A stretch of 64,000 nt of DNA from Aristaeella sp045111455 (GTDB lineage Bacteria; Bacillota; Clostridia; Christensenellales; Aristaeellaceae): NCBI GenBank assembly GCA_045111455.1, contig JBGUGL010000020.1, forward strand, positions 122,580-186,579, given 5' to 3'. This document shows, piece by piece, positions 35,463 through 43,030 of this stretch (the first letter of the stretch is position 1; every line of letters starts with the position of its first letter). The position numbers and the translations under genes were made by a program. The notes below the pieces were generated by a model that ran no database searches, had not been told where the DNA came from, and saw nothing but the letters and a program-made list of their open reading frames with translations.

Positions 35463-35494
35463 TGGAAGTATGCAAAAGACTTCCATTTTTTATT
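35463..35494 (+). terminator. Leader terminator before the CC-repeat gene
   Basis: TGGAAGT and ACTTCCA form a 7-bp stem with a 9-base loop, followed by TTTTTTATT. It lies between the leader ORF and the first larger gene of the operon, so transcription must pass it. Confidence 0.7.
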
Positions 35495-35522
35495 CTCATT
35501 TTGCATCCGGGAGGACAATGAT

Positions 35523-35846
35523 TTGACTCAGTACTTAAGTTTAATTTTGTGTTTCCTGCTTTTCTTCTTTGCCGGCAGCCCCCAAAGCGCCGGAAACGAA
35601 GACTGCTGCAGCAGCAATGAAGTGTGCTGCCGGCAGGAATCCGCTGAACAGGGGCCCCTGGAGGAAACTCCGGACTGCTGCCATGCTAAAGCCGCGGAGC
35701 AGGAAACCGCTGTCCCGGACTGCTGCGGAATGGAATCTGCAGAGTCGCATGATCCTGACAGTGATCCGGACTGCTGCAGGCAGGATGAACCCGCAGAACA
35801 GAATCTGAAACTTCCGGACCAGATCCCGGACTGCTGCGGAAACTGA
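35523..35846 (+). CDS. Exported or membrane-anchored protein with repeated vicinal cysteine pairs
   Basis: I do not recognise this 107-residue protein. Residues about 4-18 are strongly hydrophobic (LSLILCFLLFFFAG), a signal or anchor without the usual basic residues. The rest is acidic and carries six CC pairs at 28, 35, 52, 67, 84 and 104, mostly as (P)DCC followed by H, G, R or N; every pair uses TGC-TGC. The start is TTG with GGGAGGA about 7 bases upstream. The nearest ATG gives a three-codon frame. It sits between the leader terminator and an SsuA-type gene whose protein also has a QPCCRQ motif. It could bind metal or thiols, or its Cys codons could sense Cys-tRNA. Confidence 0.6.
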   Translation: MTQYLSLILCFLLFFFAGSPQSAGNEDCCSSNEVCCRQESAEQGPLEETPDCCHAKAAEQETAVPDCCGMESAESHDPDSDPDCCRQDEPAEQNLKLPDQIPDCCGN

Positions 35847-35899
35847 AAACTGTCTGCCCTGTACAGAAAGACCGATAACAGATTGAAAGGATGATTGAT

Positions 35900-36955
35900 A
35901 TGAAAAAAACAGTTGCAATTGCAGCGCTCCTTGCGCTGGTGCTTACTCTGGCAGTTCCGGCCGGTGCGGAAACCGCCGCTGTTGAAAAGGCCGATTTCGG
36001 CCTGGGTTACCTGAACTCCACGGCTCATCTGCTCGGCTTCATCGCGAAGGAGGAAGGGTATTTTGAAGAAGAGGGCCTGAACGTGACCCTGACCCAGTTC
36101 TCCAGTGCCTCCGAGCTTGCCACCGGCCTGATCTCCGGCAAACTGGATGTGGCTTTCATCGGCTCCGTTCCGATTCTCTCCTTCCAGAGCCAGGGACAGG
36201 ATCTCACCATCTTCGGCGGCGCCATGACCAACGGCCATGGATATGTGATCAAGCCGGAATACACGGAAGGCCTGACCGAATGGGATGTTTCTATTCTGAA
36301 GGACAGGAACGTGGCTTCCGTCAAGAACAGCGTACAGGACGCTGAACTCCAGATCCTGCTGAAAAACGCCGCTATTGAAATCGGCGAAGGCGAAGGCCAG
36401 GTGCACATCATCTACTTCGACAGCCAGAAGGATGCCTTCAACGCCCTGCAGAACGGCTCCATTGATGCAGCCTCCGTCTATTCTCCCTACGCCTCCCTGG
36501 CCAAGGGACTGGGATATGAAATTGTCTACCGCTGCTCCGAGGAGGAAGCCCTGAAGAATCAGCCCTGCTGCCGCCAGGTCGCCCCGACCGCCGCGCTTGC
36601 GGATTACCCCAATGCGTATAACGCGTTTGAACGTGCGCTGATCAAGGCATACAAATTCTCCCAGGATCATCAGGATGAATCCATCAGGGATATCAAGCAG
36701 TACATTGATATTGATGAGGAATATATCAGAACTGAGGTTTACGGCGGATACGGTACATCCGTTCCCGATCCGGACAAACAGGGAACGGTCGCGTTGAAAG
36801 GTTCCATCGTTGAACTGGGCTATATTCAGGACTATGACATAGATCCCCTCTATAATACGGCGGTCTATGAAAAGGCACTCTCCGAAATCCTGGCGGAGTT
36901 CCCCGATGATCCTGTCTATCAGTCCCTAAAGGAGCATTTTGACCAGTACGAGTAA
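35900..36955 (+). CDS. SsuA/TauA-like ABC transporter substrate-binding protein
   Basis: The 351-residue protein has a classical signal peptide (MKKTVAIAALLALVLTLAVPAGA) without a lipobox. The fold matches the NMT1/SsuA group, which binds sulfonates, taurine, nitrate or thiamine precursors: LGYLNSTAHLLGFIAKEEGYFEEEGLNV, SSASELATGLISGKLDVAFIGSVP, and NGSIDAASVYSPYA. A CC pair in NQPCCRQV lies in the second lobe. The true ligand is unknown; the sulfur context favours an organosulfur compound. AAAGG lies 9 bases before the chosen ATG, and an earlier ATG has no spacing. A hairpin after the gene may raise its level over the other subunits. Confidence 0.88.
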   Translation: MKKTVAIAALLALVLTLAVPAGAETAAVEKADFGLGYLNSTAHLLGFIAKEEGYFEEEGLNVTLTQFSSASELATGLISGKLDVAFIGSVPILSFQSQGQDLTIFGGAMTNGHGYVIKPEYTEGLTEWDVSILKDRNVASVKNSVQDAELQILLKNAAIEIGEGEGQVHIIYFDSQKDAFNALQNGSIDAASVYSPYASLAKGLGYEIVYRCSEEEALKNQPCCRQVAPTAALADYPNAYNAFERALIKAYKFSQDHQDESIRDIKQYIDIDEEYIRTEVYGGYGTSVPDPDKQGTVALKGSIVELGYIQDYDIDPLYNTAVYEKALSEILAEFPDDPVYQSLKEHFDQYE

Positions 36956-36967
36956 TCCGTTCATCAG

Positions 36968-37001
36968 ACAGGACGGAAGAAGCGCTCTTCCGTCCTGTTT
37001 T
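36968..37001 (+). terminator. Intercistronic hairpin between binding protein and ATPase genes
   Basis: The perfect 13-bp stem ACAGGACGGAAGA / TCTTCCGTCCTGT with a 5-base loop ends in TTTT. As it lies inside the operon it is probably a partial terminator or 3' stabiliser for the binding-protein mRNA. Confidence 0.75.
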
Positions 37002-37048
37002 CCGGAACGTCCCTGCGTCAGCGGGCAATGAACTGTGAGGTGAAACGC

Positions 37049-37861
37049 ATGAGTAAGATCGAAATCAGCCATCTGTCGGTGGATTACACGGAGAAAAACA
37101 AGCATTTTACCGCGCTGAATGACGTAACTTTTTCTGTGGAGAACGGCGAATTCGTCAGCGTCATCGGATCCAGCGGCTGTGGCAAAAGTACGCTGCTCAG
37201 TATTCTTGAAGGCATCCGGCGTCCTTCGGAAGGTTCCATACTGATCGACGGTGAGCCGATCAAAGGCACAGGCAGTGACCGCGGCGTGGTCTTCCAGAAC
37301 TACTCCCTTTTCCCCTGGATGACCGCAAGAAACAATGTGGCTTTCGGGGTCAGGCAGGCTCGCCCGAAACTGTCCAGGGCGGAACGGTTCAGGGTGGCGG
37401 ATGAATTCCTGGATCGTGTCGGCCTGGATGCTTTCAAAAGCAAGTATCCCTCCCAGTTGTCCGGCGGTATGCAGCAGCGGGTTGCCATTGCCCGGGCTCT
37501 CGCCATGGACACGGAAATCCTGCTGATGGACGAGCCCTTCGGCGCCATTGACGCAAAGAACCGCACCATCCTGCAGGAACTGCTGCTGAAGCTGTGGGAA
37601 GGCGACGGCAAAACCGCGAAAAAAACGGTGCTGTTCGTCACCCACGACATCGATGAGGCCATTCTGCTGTCAGACCGGATCGTCATGATGTCCGCAAGTC
37701 CGGGACGGGTCTACAAGGAAATCATCGTCCCATTTTCCCGGCCCCGGAACCGTGCTGAACTGGTCCAGACGGCAGAATACAGCGCCTTCCGCAACAGGCT
37801 CCTTTCCCTCTTCTACGGGGACATCGGCGATAAGATCGGCGGGGATGAGGTGGTGCTGTAA
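37049..37861 (+). CDS. SsuB/TauB-like ABC transporter ATPase
   Basis: A 270-residue ATPase that powers the importer. Walker A is GSSGCGKSTL, the Q loop VFQNYSLFPWMT, the signature SQLSGGMQQRVAIARAL, Walker B ILLMDEPFGAID, and the H loop His lies in LFVTHDIDEAI. The FPWMT and LDEPFGALD-type sequence is typical of the nitrate/sulfonate/taurine importer group. The start was chosen with GAGGTG 8 bases upstream; a further ATG 21 bases earlier has no site. The stop overlaps the permease ATG (TAATG). Confidence 0.93.
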   Translation: MSKIEISHLSVDYTEKNKHFTALNDVTFSVENGEFVSVIGSSGCGKSTLLSILEGIRRPSEGSILIDGEPIKGTGSDRGVVFQNYSLFPWMTARNNVAFGVRQARPKLSRAERFRVADEFLDRVGLDAFKSKYPSQLSGGMQQRVAIARALAMDTEILLMDEPFGAIDAKNRTILQELLLKLWEGDGKTAKKTVLFVTHDIDEAILLSDRIVMMSASPGRVYKEIIVPFSRPRNRAELVQTAEYSAFRNRLLSLFYGDIGDKIGGDEVVL

Positions 37862-38781
37862 TGACAGTCAGAAAACGCTTCCTCAGGGTCACGAACCTTC
37901 TGTTCCTGATCCTGATTGCCCTGCAGTTCCTGCCGGACAGGACGGCAAAACCGGCTGAATGCCTCCATGTGGTCTGGTTCGCCCTGGGCCTGGAGATCCT
38001 GGTGCTGGCCGTATCAGCGCTGATCAAAAAGCCGGAAGGCCTGGCGCTGTTCCTGGATATCATCGGATTTGTCTATGTGTTCCTGATTCTTTGGACCCTG
38101 GCCTCCGCCAAGCTCATGTGGCTGAAGGAAACGCTCTTTCCGCCGCCCGGCAGGGTCTTTGCGCAGTTCATCACGGATTTCCCCAAAATCATCGTGAACG
38201 TCCAAAGCTCCCTTTCCATCATCATTCAGGGATATCTTCTTGCCGCGGTTGTTTCCATCCCGCTGGGCCTGCTGCTCGGCTGGAAATCACGCGTTGGAAA
38301 CGCTGCAACCTATATTTCCAAGTTCCTGAGTGCAATTCCGCCCATTGTCTATATCCCCTACGGTATTGCGCTGCTCCCCACCTTCCGTTCCGTCTCGGTC
38401 ATGGTCATCTTCCTCGCCACCTTCTGGCCGGTGCTGGCCAGCACCATGAGCGGTGTCCTGAACGTGGAACAGAAAATTGTGGATTCCGCCCGGGTCCTGA
38501 ATGTGAATCCATTCACCATGCTCTTCTCCGTGATTCTCCCCGCTTCGCTCCCGCAGATTTTTATCGGCTGCAACCAGGGGCTCACGGTATCCTTCATCCT
38601 GCTGACCTCCGCCGAAATGATCGGCGCCCGGGACGGTCTGGGATATTACGTTAAGAATTATTCCGACTTCGGTGACTATACGAGGACAATTCTCGGCATC
38701 ATCATTATCGGCATCGTGGTCGTCGCCATTTCATTCCTTTTCAACAAGCTGCAGCAGCATCTGCTCCGGTGGAAGAAATAA
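37861..38781 (+). CDS. SsuC/TauC-like ABC transporter permease
   Basis: The 306-residue membrane subunit has about seven to eight hydrophobic helices. The first two (about 12-60) look like an N-terminal extension compared with the usual 250-residue SsuC. The family core starts at LFPPPGRVFAQF and contains the ATPase-docking EAA-like loop (ARVLNVNPFTMLFSVILPASLPQIFIG). A single gene implies a homodimeric pore. The ATG overlaps the ATPase stop. A ribosome site for the next gene overlaps its end, so the importer and the oxidoreductase genes are one transcript. Confidence 0.9.
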   Translation: MTVRKRFLRVTNLLFLILIALQFLPDRTAKPAECLHVVWFALGLEILVLAVSALIKKPEGLALFLDIIGFVYVFLILWTLASAKLMWLKETLFPPPGRVFAQFITDFPKIIVNVQSSLSIIIQGYLLAAVVSIPLGLLLGWKSRVGNAATYISKFLSAIPPIVYIPYGIALLPTFRSVSVMVIFLATFWPVLASTMSGVLNVEQKIVDSARVLNVNPFTMLFSVILPASLPQIFIGCNQGLTVSFILLTSAEMIGARDGLGYYVKNYSDFGDYTRTILGIIIIGIVVVAISFLFNKLQQHLLRWKK

Positions 38782-38792
38782 GAGGTGAACAT

Positions 38793-39317
38793 ATGACAGA
38801 AATATTGTGGCACGGAAGAGGAGGCCAGGGAGCTTTCACCGCCGCAAGGCTGCTGGGCGCAGCTTATGTGGCGGAAAGCGACGGCTATTACGCCCTGGCA
38901 TTTCCTTCTTTCGGTCCCGAGCGGCGCGGCGCCCCGATCCGGGCCTTCACCAAGCTCAGCAGCACCCCCGTCGGAGACCGGAGCCAGATTGTGAAAGCAG
39001 ACTACAGCATTTACCTGGATGATACGCTGTTCACGGATGCTGCCTTCGGAGAACTGAAGGAAGGCGGACAAATCATCCTGAACACCCGGAGAAAGATTGG
39101 GGACAGCCGGGTGATCACCCTGGATGGAGACGCCATCGCCCGGGAAATCCTCCACCTGCCGATTACAAACACCATCATGCTGGGTGCCTTCGCGGCCGTC
39201 TCGGGCATTGTCGGCATCGAAGCGGTTGAACAGGCAGTCCGGGAAAACATGCCTGAAAAACTGCAGGTCAGAAATATTGCGGCCATCAAGGCCGCAATCA
39301 GGGAGGTGGCCGGATGA
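38793..39317 (+). CDS. 2-oxoacid:ferredoxin oxidoreductase, gamma subunit
   Basis: A 174-residue protein with the catalytic gamma domain of pyruvate/2-oxoacid:ferredoxin oxidoreductases (ILWHGRGGQGAFTAARLLG, GPERRGAPIRAFTKLS, TNTIMLGAFAA). It is the small subunit of a four-subunit enzyme that oxidatively decarboxylates a 2-oxo acid to acyl-CoA with ferredoxin reduction. GAGGTG lies 7 bases before the ATG. The order gamma-delta-alpha-beta with overlapping starts is typical of archaeal-type PorCDAB and VOR enzymes. The sequence does not reveal the 2-oxo acid. Confidence 0.92.
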   Translation: MTEILWHGRGGQGAFTAARLLGAAYVAESDGYYALAFPSFGPERRGAPIRAFTKLSSTPVGDRSQIVKADYSIYLDDTLFTDAAFGELKEGGQIILNTRRKIGDSRVITLDGDAIAREILHLPITNTIMLGAFAAVSGIVGIEAVEQAVRENMPEKLQVRNIAAIKAAIREVAG

Positions 39318-39604
39318 AGCCGTATCTCAGGGAGCACATCCCGCAGTCATTTTCCGAGATCCCCGACACCACCGCCTATGAAGCCGGCTACCTGGTCTCA
39401 AAAAACGCCGGCTGGCGGAACGTCCGTCCGGTGATCGATCCGGAAAAGTGTGTCGGCTGCCTGCAGTGTTATCTTCACTGTCCCGATGGTGTAATTTTCC
39501 GGAAGGACAGCAAAGTGGCCATTGACTACGATTTCTGCAAAGGCTGTGGCATCTGCCTGAAGGAATGCCGGCCGGGAGCCATCAGGATGGAGGCGGAAAA
39601 ATAA
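39314..39604 (+). CDS. 2-oxoacid:ferredoxin oxidoreductase, delta subunit (2x[4Fe-4S])
   Basis: The 96-residue ferredoxin-like subunit passes electrons from the TPP site to external ferredoxin. Two cluster motifs are intact: CVGCLQCYLHCP (about residues 47-58) and CKGCGICLKECRPG (about 76-89). The start overlaps the gamma subunit stop by 4 bases and its stop overlaps the alpha start (TAATG), showing tight coupling and probable equimolar translation. Confidence 0.95.
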   Translation: MKPYLREHIPQSFSEIPDTTAYEAGYLVSKNAGWRNVRPVIDPEKCVGCLQCYLHCPDGVIFRKDSKVAIDYDFCKGCGICLKECRPGAIRMEAEK

Positions 39605-40770
39605 TGGCAAAGAAATTTCTTTCCGGCAATGAAGCTTTTGCCGAAGGGGTTCGCCTCGCACGGCCCCAGGTCATTTCCGCCTATCCCATCACGCCCCAGA
39701 CCATCGTTGTGGAAAAGCTTTCAGAGATGGTGGAGGATGGCAGCCTGAAGTCTGAATTCATCCATGTTGAATCCGAGCACTCAGCCCTTTCCTGTGCCAT
39801 GGGCGCTTCAGCGGTCGGCGTCAGGGCGTTTACCGCCACTTCCTCCCAGGGACTGCTGTATATGGCTGAATGCCTGACGTACGCCTCCGGCGGACGCTTC
39901 CCGATCCTGATGATGAACGCGAACCGTTCCACCGCCCTGCCCTGGAACATTTACGGAGACCAGCGGGATTCCATCTCCCTGCTGGACAGCGGATGGATCC
40001 AGGCCTATGCCGAAAATGCGCAGGAAGCCCTGGATCTGGCGCTGCTGGGATATTACATCGCGGAGAAAAAGGAAGTCTCCACCCCGTATATGGCAAACCT
40101 GGACGGCTTCGTCCTGACCCATACCTACGAAGTGGTGGACGTCCCGACCGCGGAACAGGCGGACGCGTTCCTGCCGCCCTTTGAAACGGAAAACCGGCTG
40201 GACCTGGACCATCCCCGCAATCTGGGTTTCTCCGCCGGACCGGATTATAATACCCAGTTCAAAATGAAGGAACACGCCGGGCTGCTGAAAGTCCGGGAGG
40301 CTGTTGCAGAGGCGGAAGAGCGCTTCGCGGACATTTTCAGCAGGCGCTATACAGGCCTGACCGAAAACTACCGGACAGAGGATGCGGACTGTATCCTGGT
40401 CACCCTCGGCAGTATTTCCGGTCTGGCAAAGGAAACAGTGGATGAACTTCGGGCAGCCGGAAAAAAAGCCGGACTGCTGCGGATCCGGTACCTGCGGCCC
40501 TTCCCGAATGAGGAGATCGCCGCTGCCGTTAAAAACGCGAAAGCTCTGGCAGTGCTCGAGAAAAACATCTCCTTCGGCAACGAGGGCACCGTTTATACCA
40601 ATGTCCTTTCCGCGCTGCACAAAGCCGGAATCGTCCTCCCCACAGGCAACTATGTGGGCGGTCTCGGCGGAAAGAACATCTCCGCCGGGGAGATCCGGCA
40701 GATCTTTGAAGATCTGTCGCAAGGACTGCAGGGACTGCATTTTGTCGGAGCCGGAGGTGAGGCAGGTTGA
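39604..40770 (+). CDS. 2-oxoacid:ferredoxin oxidoreductase, alpha subunit
   Basis: A 388-residue subunit that carries the pyrimidine-binding and transketolase C-terminal-like domains. Motifs include SGNEAFAEGVRLARPQVISAYPITPQT at the N-terminus, HVESEHSALSCAMGASAVG with the conserved Glu, and ATSSQGLLYMAE. The C-terminal domain contains LVTLGSISGLAKETV and RIRYLRPFPNEEI. The segment YMANLDGFVLTHTYEVV lines the substrate pocket in relatives, so it is the place to look for specificity. The start ATG overlaps the delta stop, and the stop overlaps the TTG of beta. Confidence 0.94.
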   Translation: MAKKFLSGNEAFAEGVRLARPQVISAYPITPQTIVVEKLSEMVEDGSLKSEFIHVESEHSALSCAMGASAVGVRAFTATSSQGLLYMAECLTYASGGRFPILMMNANRSTALPWNIYGDQRDSISLLDSGWIQAYAENAQEALDLALLGYYIAEKKEVSTPYMANLDGFVLTHTYEVVDVPTAEQADAFLPPFETENRLDLDHPRNLGFSAGPDYNTQFKMKEHAGLLKVREAVAEAEERFADIFSRRYTGLTENYRTEDADCILVTLGSISGLAKETVDELRAAGKKAGLLRIRYLRPFPNEEIAAAVKNAKALAVLEKNISFGNEGTVYTNVLSALHKAGIVLPTGNYVGGLGGKNISAGEIRQIFEDLSQGLQGLHFVGAGGEAG

Positions 40771-41678
40771 GTCTGAACGCGAAAACACTGAACCGGGAGG
40801 AATTCTTCTACGGCCACAAGGCCTGTGCCGGATGCGGCGGAAGCCTGGCAGTCCGCATCGCCCTGAAGGTCCTTGGAGAGCGCTCCGTTGCCGTACTGCC
40901 GGCCGGATGCATGTCGGCAGTCGGGTTCAACTTTCCGCAGCTGTGCTTCGGCAATAACGCCATCATCTCCACCTTTGCCGGAACCGCCTCCATGCTGACA
41001 GGCATTGAAGCCGGCCTGCGGGCAAAAGGAGAAACCGGATACCACGCGGTGGGGTTCGCCGGAGACGGCGGAACAGCAGATATCGGAATCCAGGCCCTGT
41101 CCGGAGCGATCGACAGGAATGACGATATCCTGTATATCTGCTATGACAATGAAGCCTACATGAACACCGGTATCCAGAAAAGTTCGCTGACCCCCTTTGG
41201 GGCACGGACCACCACCACACCGGCGGGAAAAAACATCCGCGGCAACCTCCGCCCCAAGAAAAACATGTTTGAGATTGTCGCGGCCCATGGTATCCCCTAC
41301 GCGGCAACAGCCAGCATAGGATACCTGAATGACTTTATCGCGAAAGTGGAAAAAGCCTCCTCCATTCGCGGCACAAAGTATATCCACGTGATCGCCCCTT
41401 GTCCCACCGGCTGGGGAATCGCTACGGATGAAACGGTGGAGGTGGCCCGCCAGGTGGTCGACTGCGGTCTGTGGTACCTGGCTGAATACCGGGACGGCGA
41501 ATTTACGCTGACCCATCAGCCAAAGCAGTTTTCCGATCCCGCGGACTATCTGAAAAGGCAGGGAAGATTCAGGCACCTGACGGAGGAGGATATAGAACTG
41601 ATCCGCCGGTCCAGGGATCATAAATGGGAATCAATCCGGAAAAATTATCAAAACATACAGGAGGAAAAAAGACCATGA
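40767..41678 (+). CDS. 2-oxoacid:ferredoxin oxidoreductase, beta subunit (TPP)
   Basis: The 303-residue subunit binds thiamine diphosphate and a proximal [4Fe-4S] cluster. CAGCGGS near residue 20 and other Cys residues (CMSAVGF, a later Cys in HVIAPCPTGW) are the cluster ligands. The TPP motif runs from FAGDGGTADIGIQ to YDNEAYMNTG. The start is TTG overlapping the alpha stop, with GGAGGTGA 6 bases upstream. The end overlaps the ligase ATG (ATGA). With gamma, delta and alpha it forms a complete enzyme. Confidence 0.94.
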   Translation: MSLNAKTLNREEFFYGHKACAGCGGSLAVRIALKVLGERSVAVLPAGCMSAVGFNFPQLCFGNNAIISTFAGTASMLTGIEAGLRAKGETGYHAVGFAGDGGTADIGIQALSGAIDRNDDILYICYDNEAYMNTGIQKSSLTPFGARTTTTPAGKNIRGNLRPKKNMFEIVAAHGIPYAATASIGYLNDFIAKVEKASSIRGTKYIHVIAPCPTGWGIATDETVEVARQVVDCGLWYLAEYRDGEFTLTHQPKQFSDPADYLKRQGRFRHLTEEDIELIRRSRDHKWESIRKNYQNIQEEKRP

Positions 41679-43015
41679 GCAGAGATGTAAATAACAAGTA
41701 CTGGGATGAGGAACTGGAAACACTGCCCCGCGCGGAGCTTGAAAAAAGGCAGCTGGAAGACCTGAAGGAAATTGTGCAGTTCGCCTATGATCATGCTCCG
41801 TATTATAAAAGATCCTTTGACGAAGCAGGAGTAAAGCCCTCCGATATCAAAACATTAAAGGATATTCAGAAGTTCCCCTTCATCGACAAGCGGACCCAGC
41901 GCGATACTCAGGGTGTGGGTTCCTTCCTCGGTGAACTGTGCGCCGTTCCGGAGGAGGACGTGGTCTTCATTTCCACTTCTTCCGGTTCCACCGGTGTTCC
42001 GACCATGAGTCCCTTCACAAAGAAGGACTTTGACGAGTTCCAGGAAACGGAAAGCCGCTGGTTCTGGCAGGTGGGCATGCGTCCCAGTGACCGCTATGTC
42101 CATGCGCTGAACTTCTCCCTGTATGTGGGCGGTCCCGATGTCATCGGTGCCCAGAACCTCGGTGCTCTGTGCATCTGGGGCGGCACGCTGCCCAGCGAGC
42201 GCCTGCTCTATGTGCTGAAAACCTACCAGCCCACCGTGATCTGGACCAGTCCTTCCTACGCCTGGCAGCTGGGTGAAAAAGCCCTCAAGAGCGGCATTGA
42301 CCCCAAGAAGGACCTGAATATCAAAAAGATCATCGTTGCCGGTGAACTCGGCGGTTCTATCGAAGCCACCCGTCACGCCATTGAAGATCTCTGGGGCGCC
42401 GAAGTCTATGACTTCTACGGTCTCTCTGACATCTTCGGTGCCTGCGCAGCCATGTGCGAAGCCAAGAACGGCCTGCACATTGCGGAAAACCACATCCTGG
42501 TGGAAACCATCGATATCCATACCGGTGAAGTGCTGGAGCCCGGCCAGGTCGGCGAACTGGTCTTCACCACCCTGCGCAAACATGCCCGTCCCCTCATCCG
42601 CTTCCGCACCGGCGATATCGGCTGGATCGACAACACCCCCTGCTCCTGCGGCCGGACTCATGGCCGGATCCACATCAACGGCCGGAAGGATGACATGTTC
42701 ATCGTTTCCGCTGTGAATGTGTTCCCCAGCGATATCGAGGCCGTCATCCGCGACCTGCACGGCATCACCGGTGAATACCTGATCCGTGTCTTTGAGAAGG
42801 ACTTCACCTGCAAATATTCCGTGGAAATCGAAAAGAATTCCGACAATTCAGCGTCTGACGACGCAGTGGCCGCGGAAGTCTCCGCCGCCCTGAAAGCCCG
42901 CATCGGTGTCAAGCCTGCCCAGGTGGTTGTCCATCCGGACGGCGGCCTGAACACCCGCAGCGAACACAAAGCCAAGCGTATTATTGACGAACGCAATCTG
43001 AGCTACGATATCTGA
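41675..43015 (+). CDS. PaaK-family acyl-CoA ligase (AMP-forming)
   Basis: The 446-residue adenylate-forming ligase resembles phenylacetate-CoA ligase. The N-terminal YWDEELETLPRAELEKRQLEDLK, the P-loop STSSGSTGVPT, YGLSDIFG, the ATP/ribose Asp in FRTGDIGWID and the C-terminal AMP-binding_C domain (GRKDDMFIVSAVNVFPSDIE) are present. Next to an oxidoreductase that makes acyl-CoA, it may either activate an imported acid or run in reverse to recover ATP from acyl-CoA. Both are inferred. GGAGG lies upstream of the ATG, which overlaps the beta-subunit stop. A Cys pair-like CSCG near 345 is typical of the family. Confidence 0.9.
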   Translation: MSRDVNNKYWDEELETLPRAELEKRQLEDLKEIVQFAYDHAPYYKRSFDEAGVKPSDIKTLKDIQKFPFIDKRTQRDTQGVGSFLGELCAVPEEDVVFISTSSGSTGVPTMSPFTKKDFDEFQETESRWFWQVGMRPSDRYVHALNFSLYVGGPDVIGAQNLGALCIWGGTLPSERLLYVLKTYQPTVIWTSPSYAWQLGEKALKSGIDPKKDLNIKKIIVAGELGGSIEATRHAIEDLWGAEVYDFYGLSDIFGACAAMCEAKNGLHIAENHILVETIDIHTGEVLEPGQVGELVFTTLRKHARPLIRFRTGDIGWIDNTPCSCGRTHGRIHINGRKDDMFIVSAVNVFPSDIEAVIRDLHGITGEYLIRVFEKDFTCKYSVEIEKNSDNSASDDAVAAEVSAALKARIGVKPAQVVVHPDGGLNTRSEHKAKRIIDERNLSYDI

Positions 43016-43030
43016 TCGGGAGGAACCATT

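Noticed and set aside
35523..35846. Metallothionein
   Set aside because: Cys content and CC pairs invite this, but the Cys are widely spaced, the N-terminus is hydrophobic and no CxC clusters occur.
41675..43015. Dedicated phenylacetate degradation gene (paaK)
   Set aside because: Family membership is clear, but no paaABCDE genes are present and the anaerobic context argues against that pathway.
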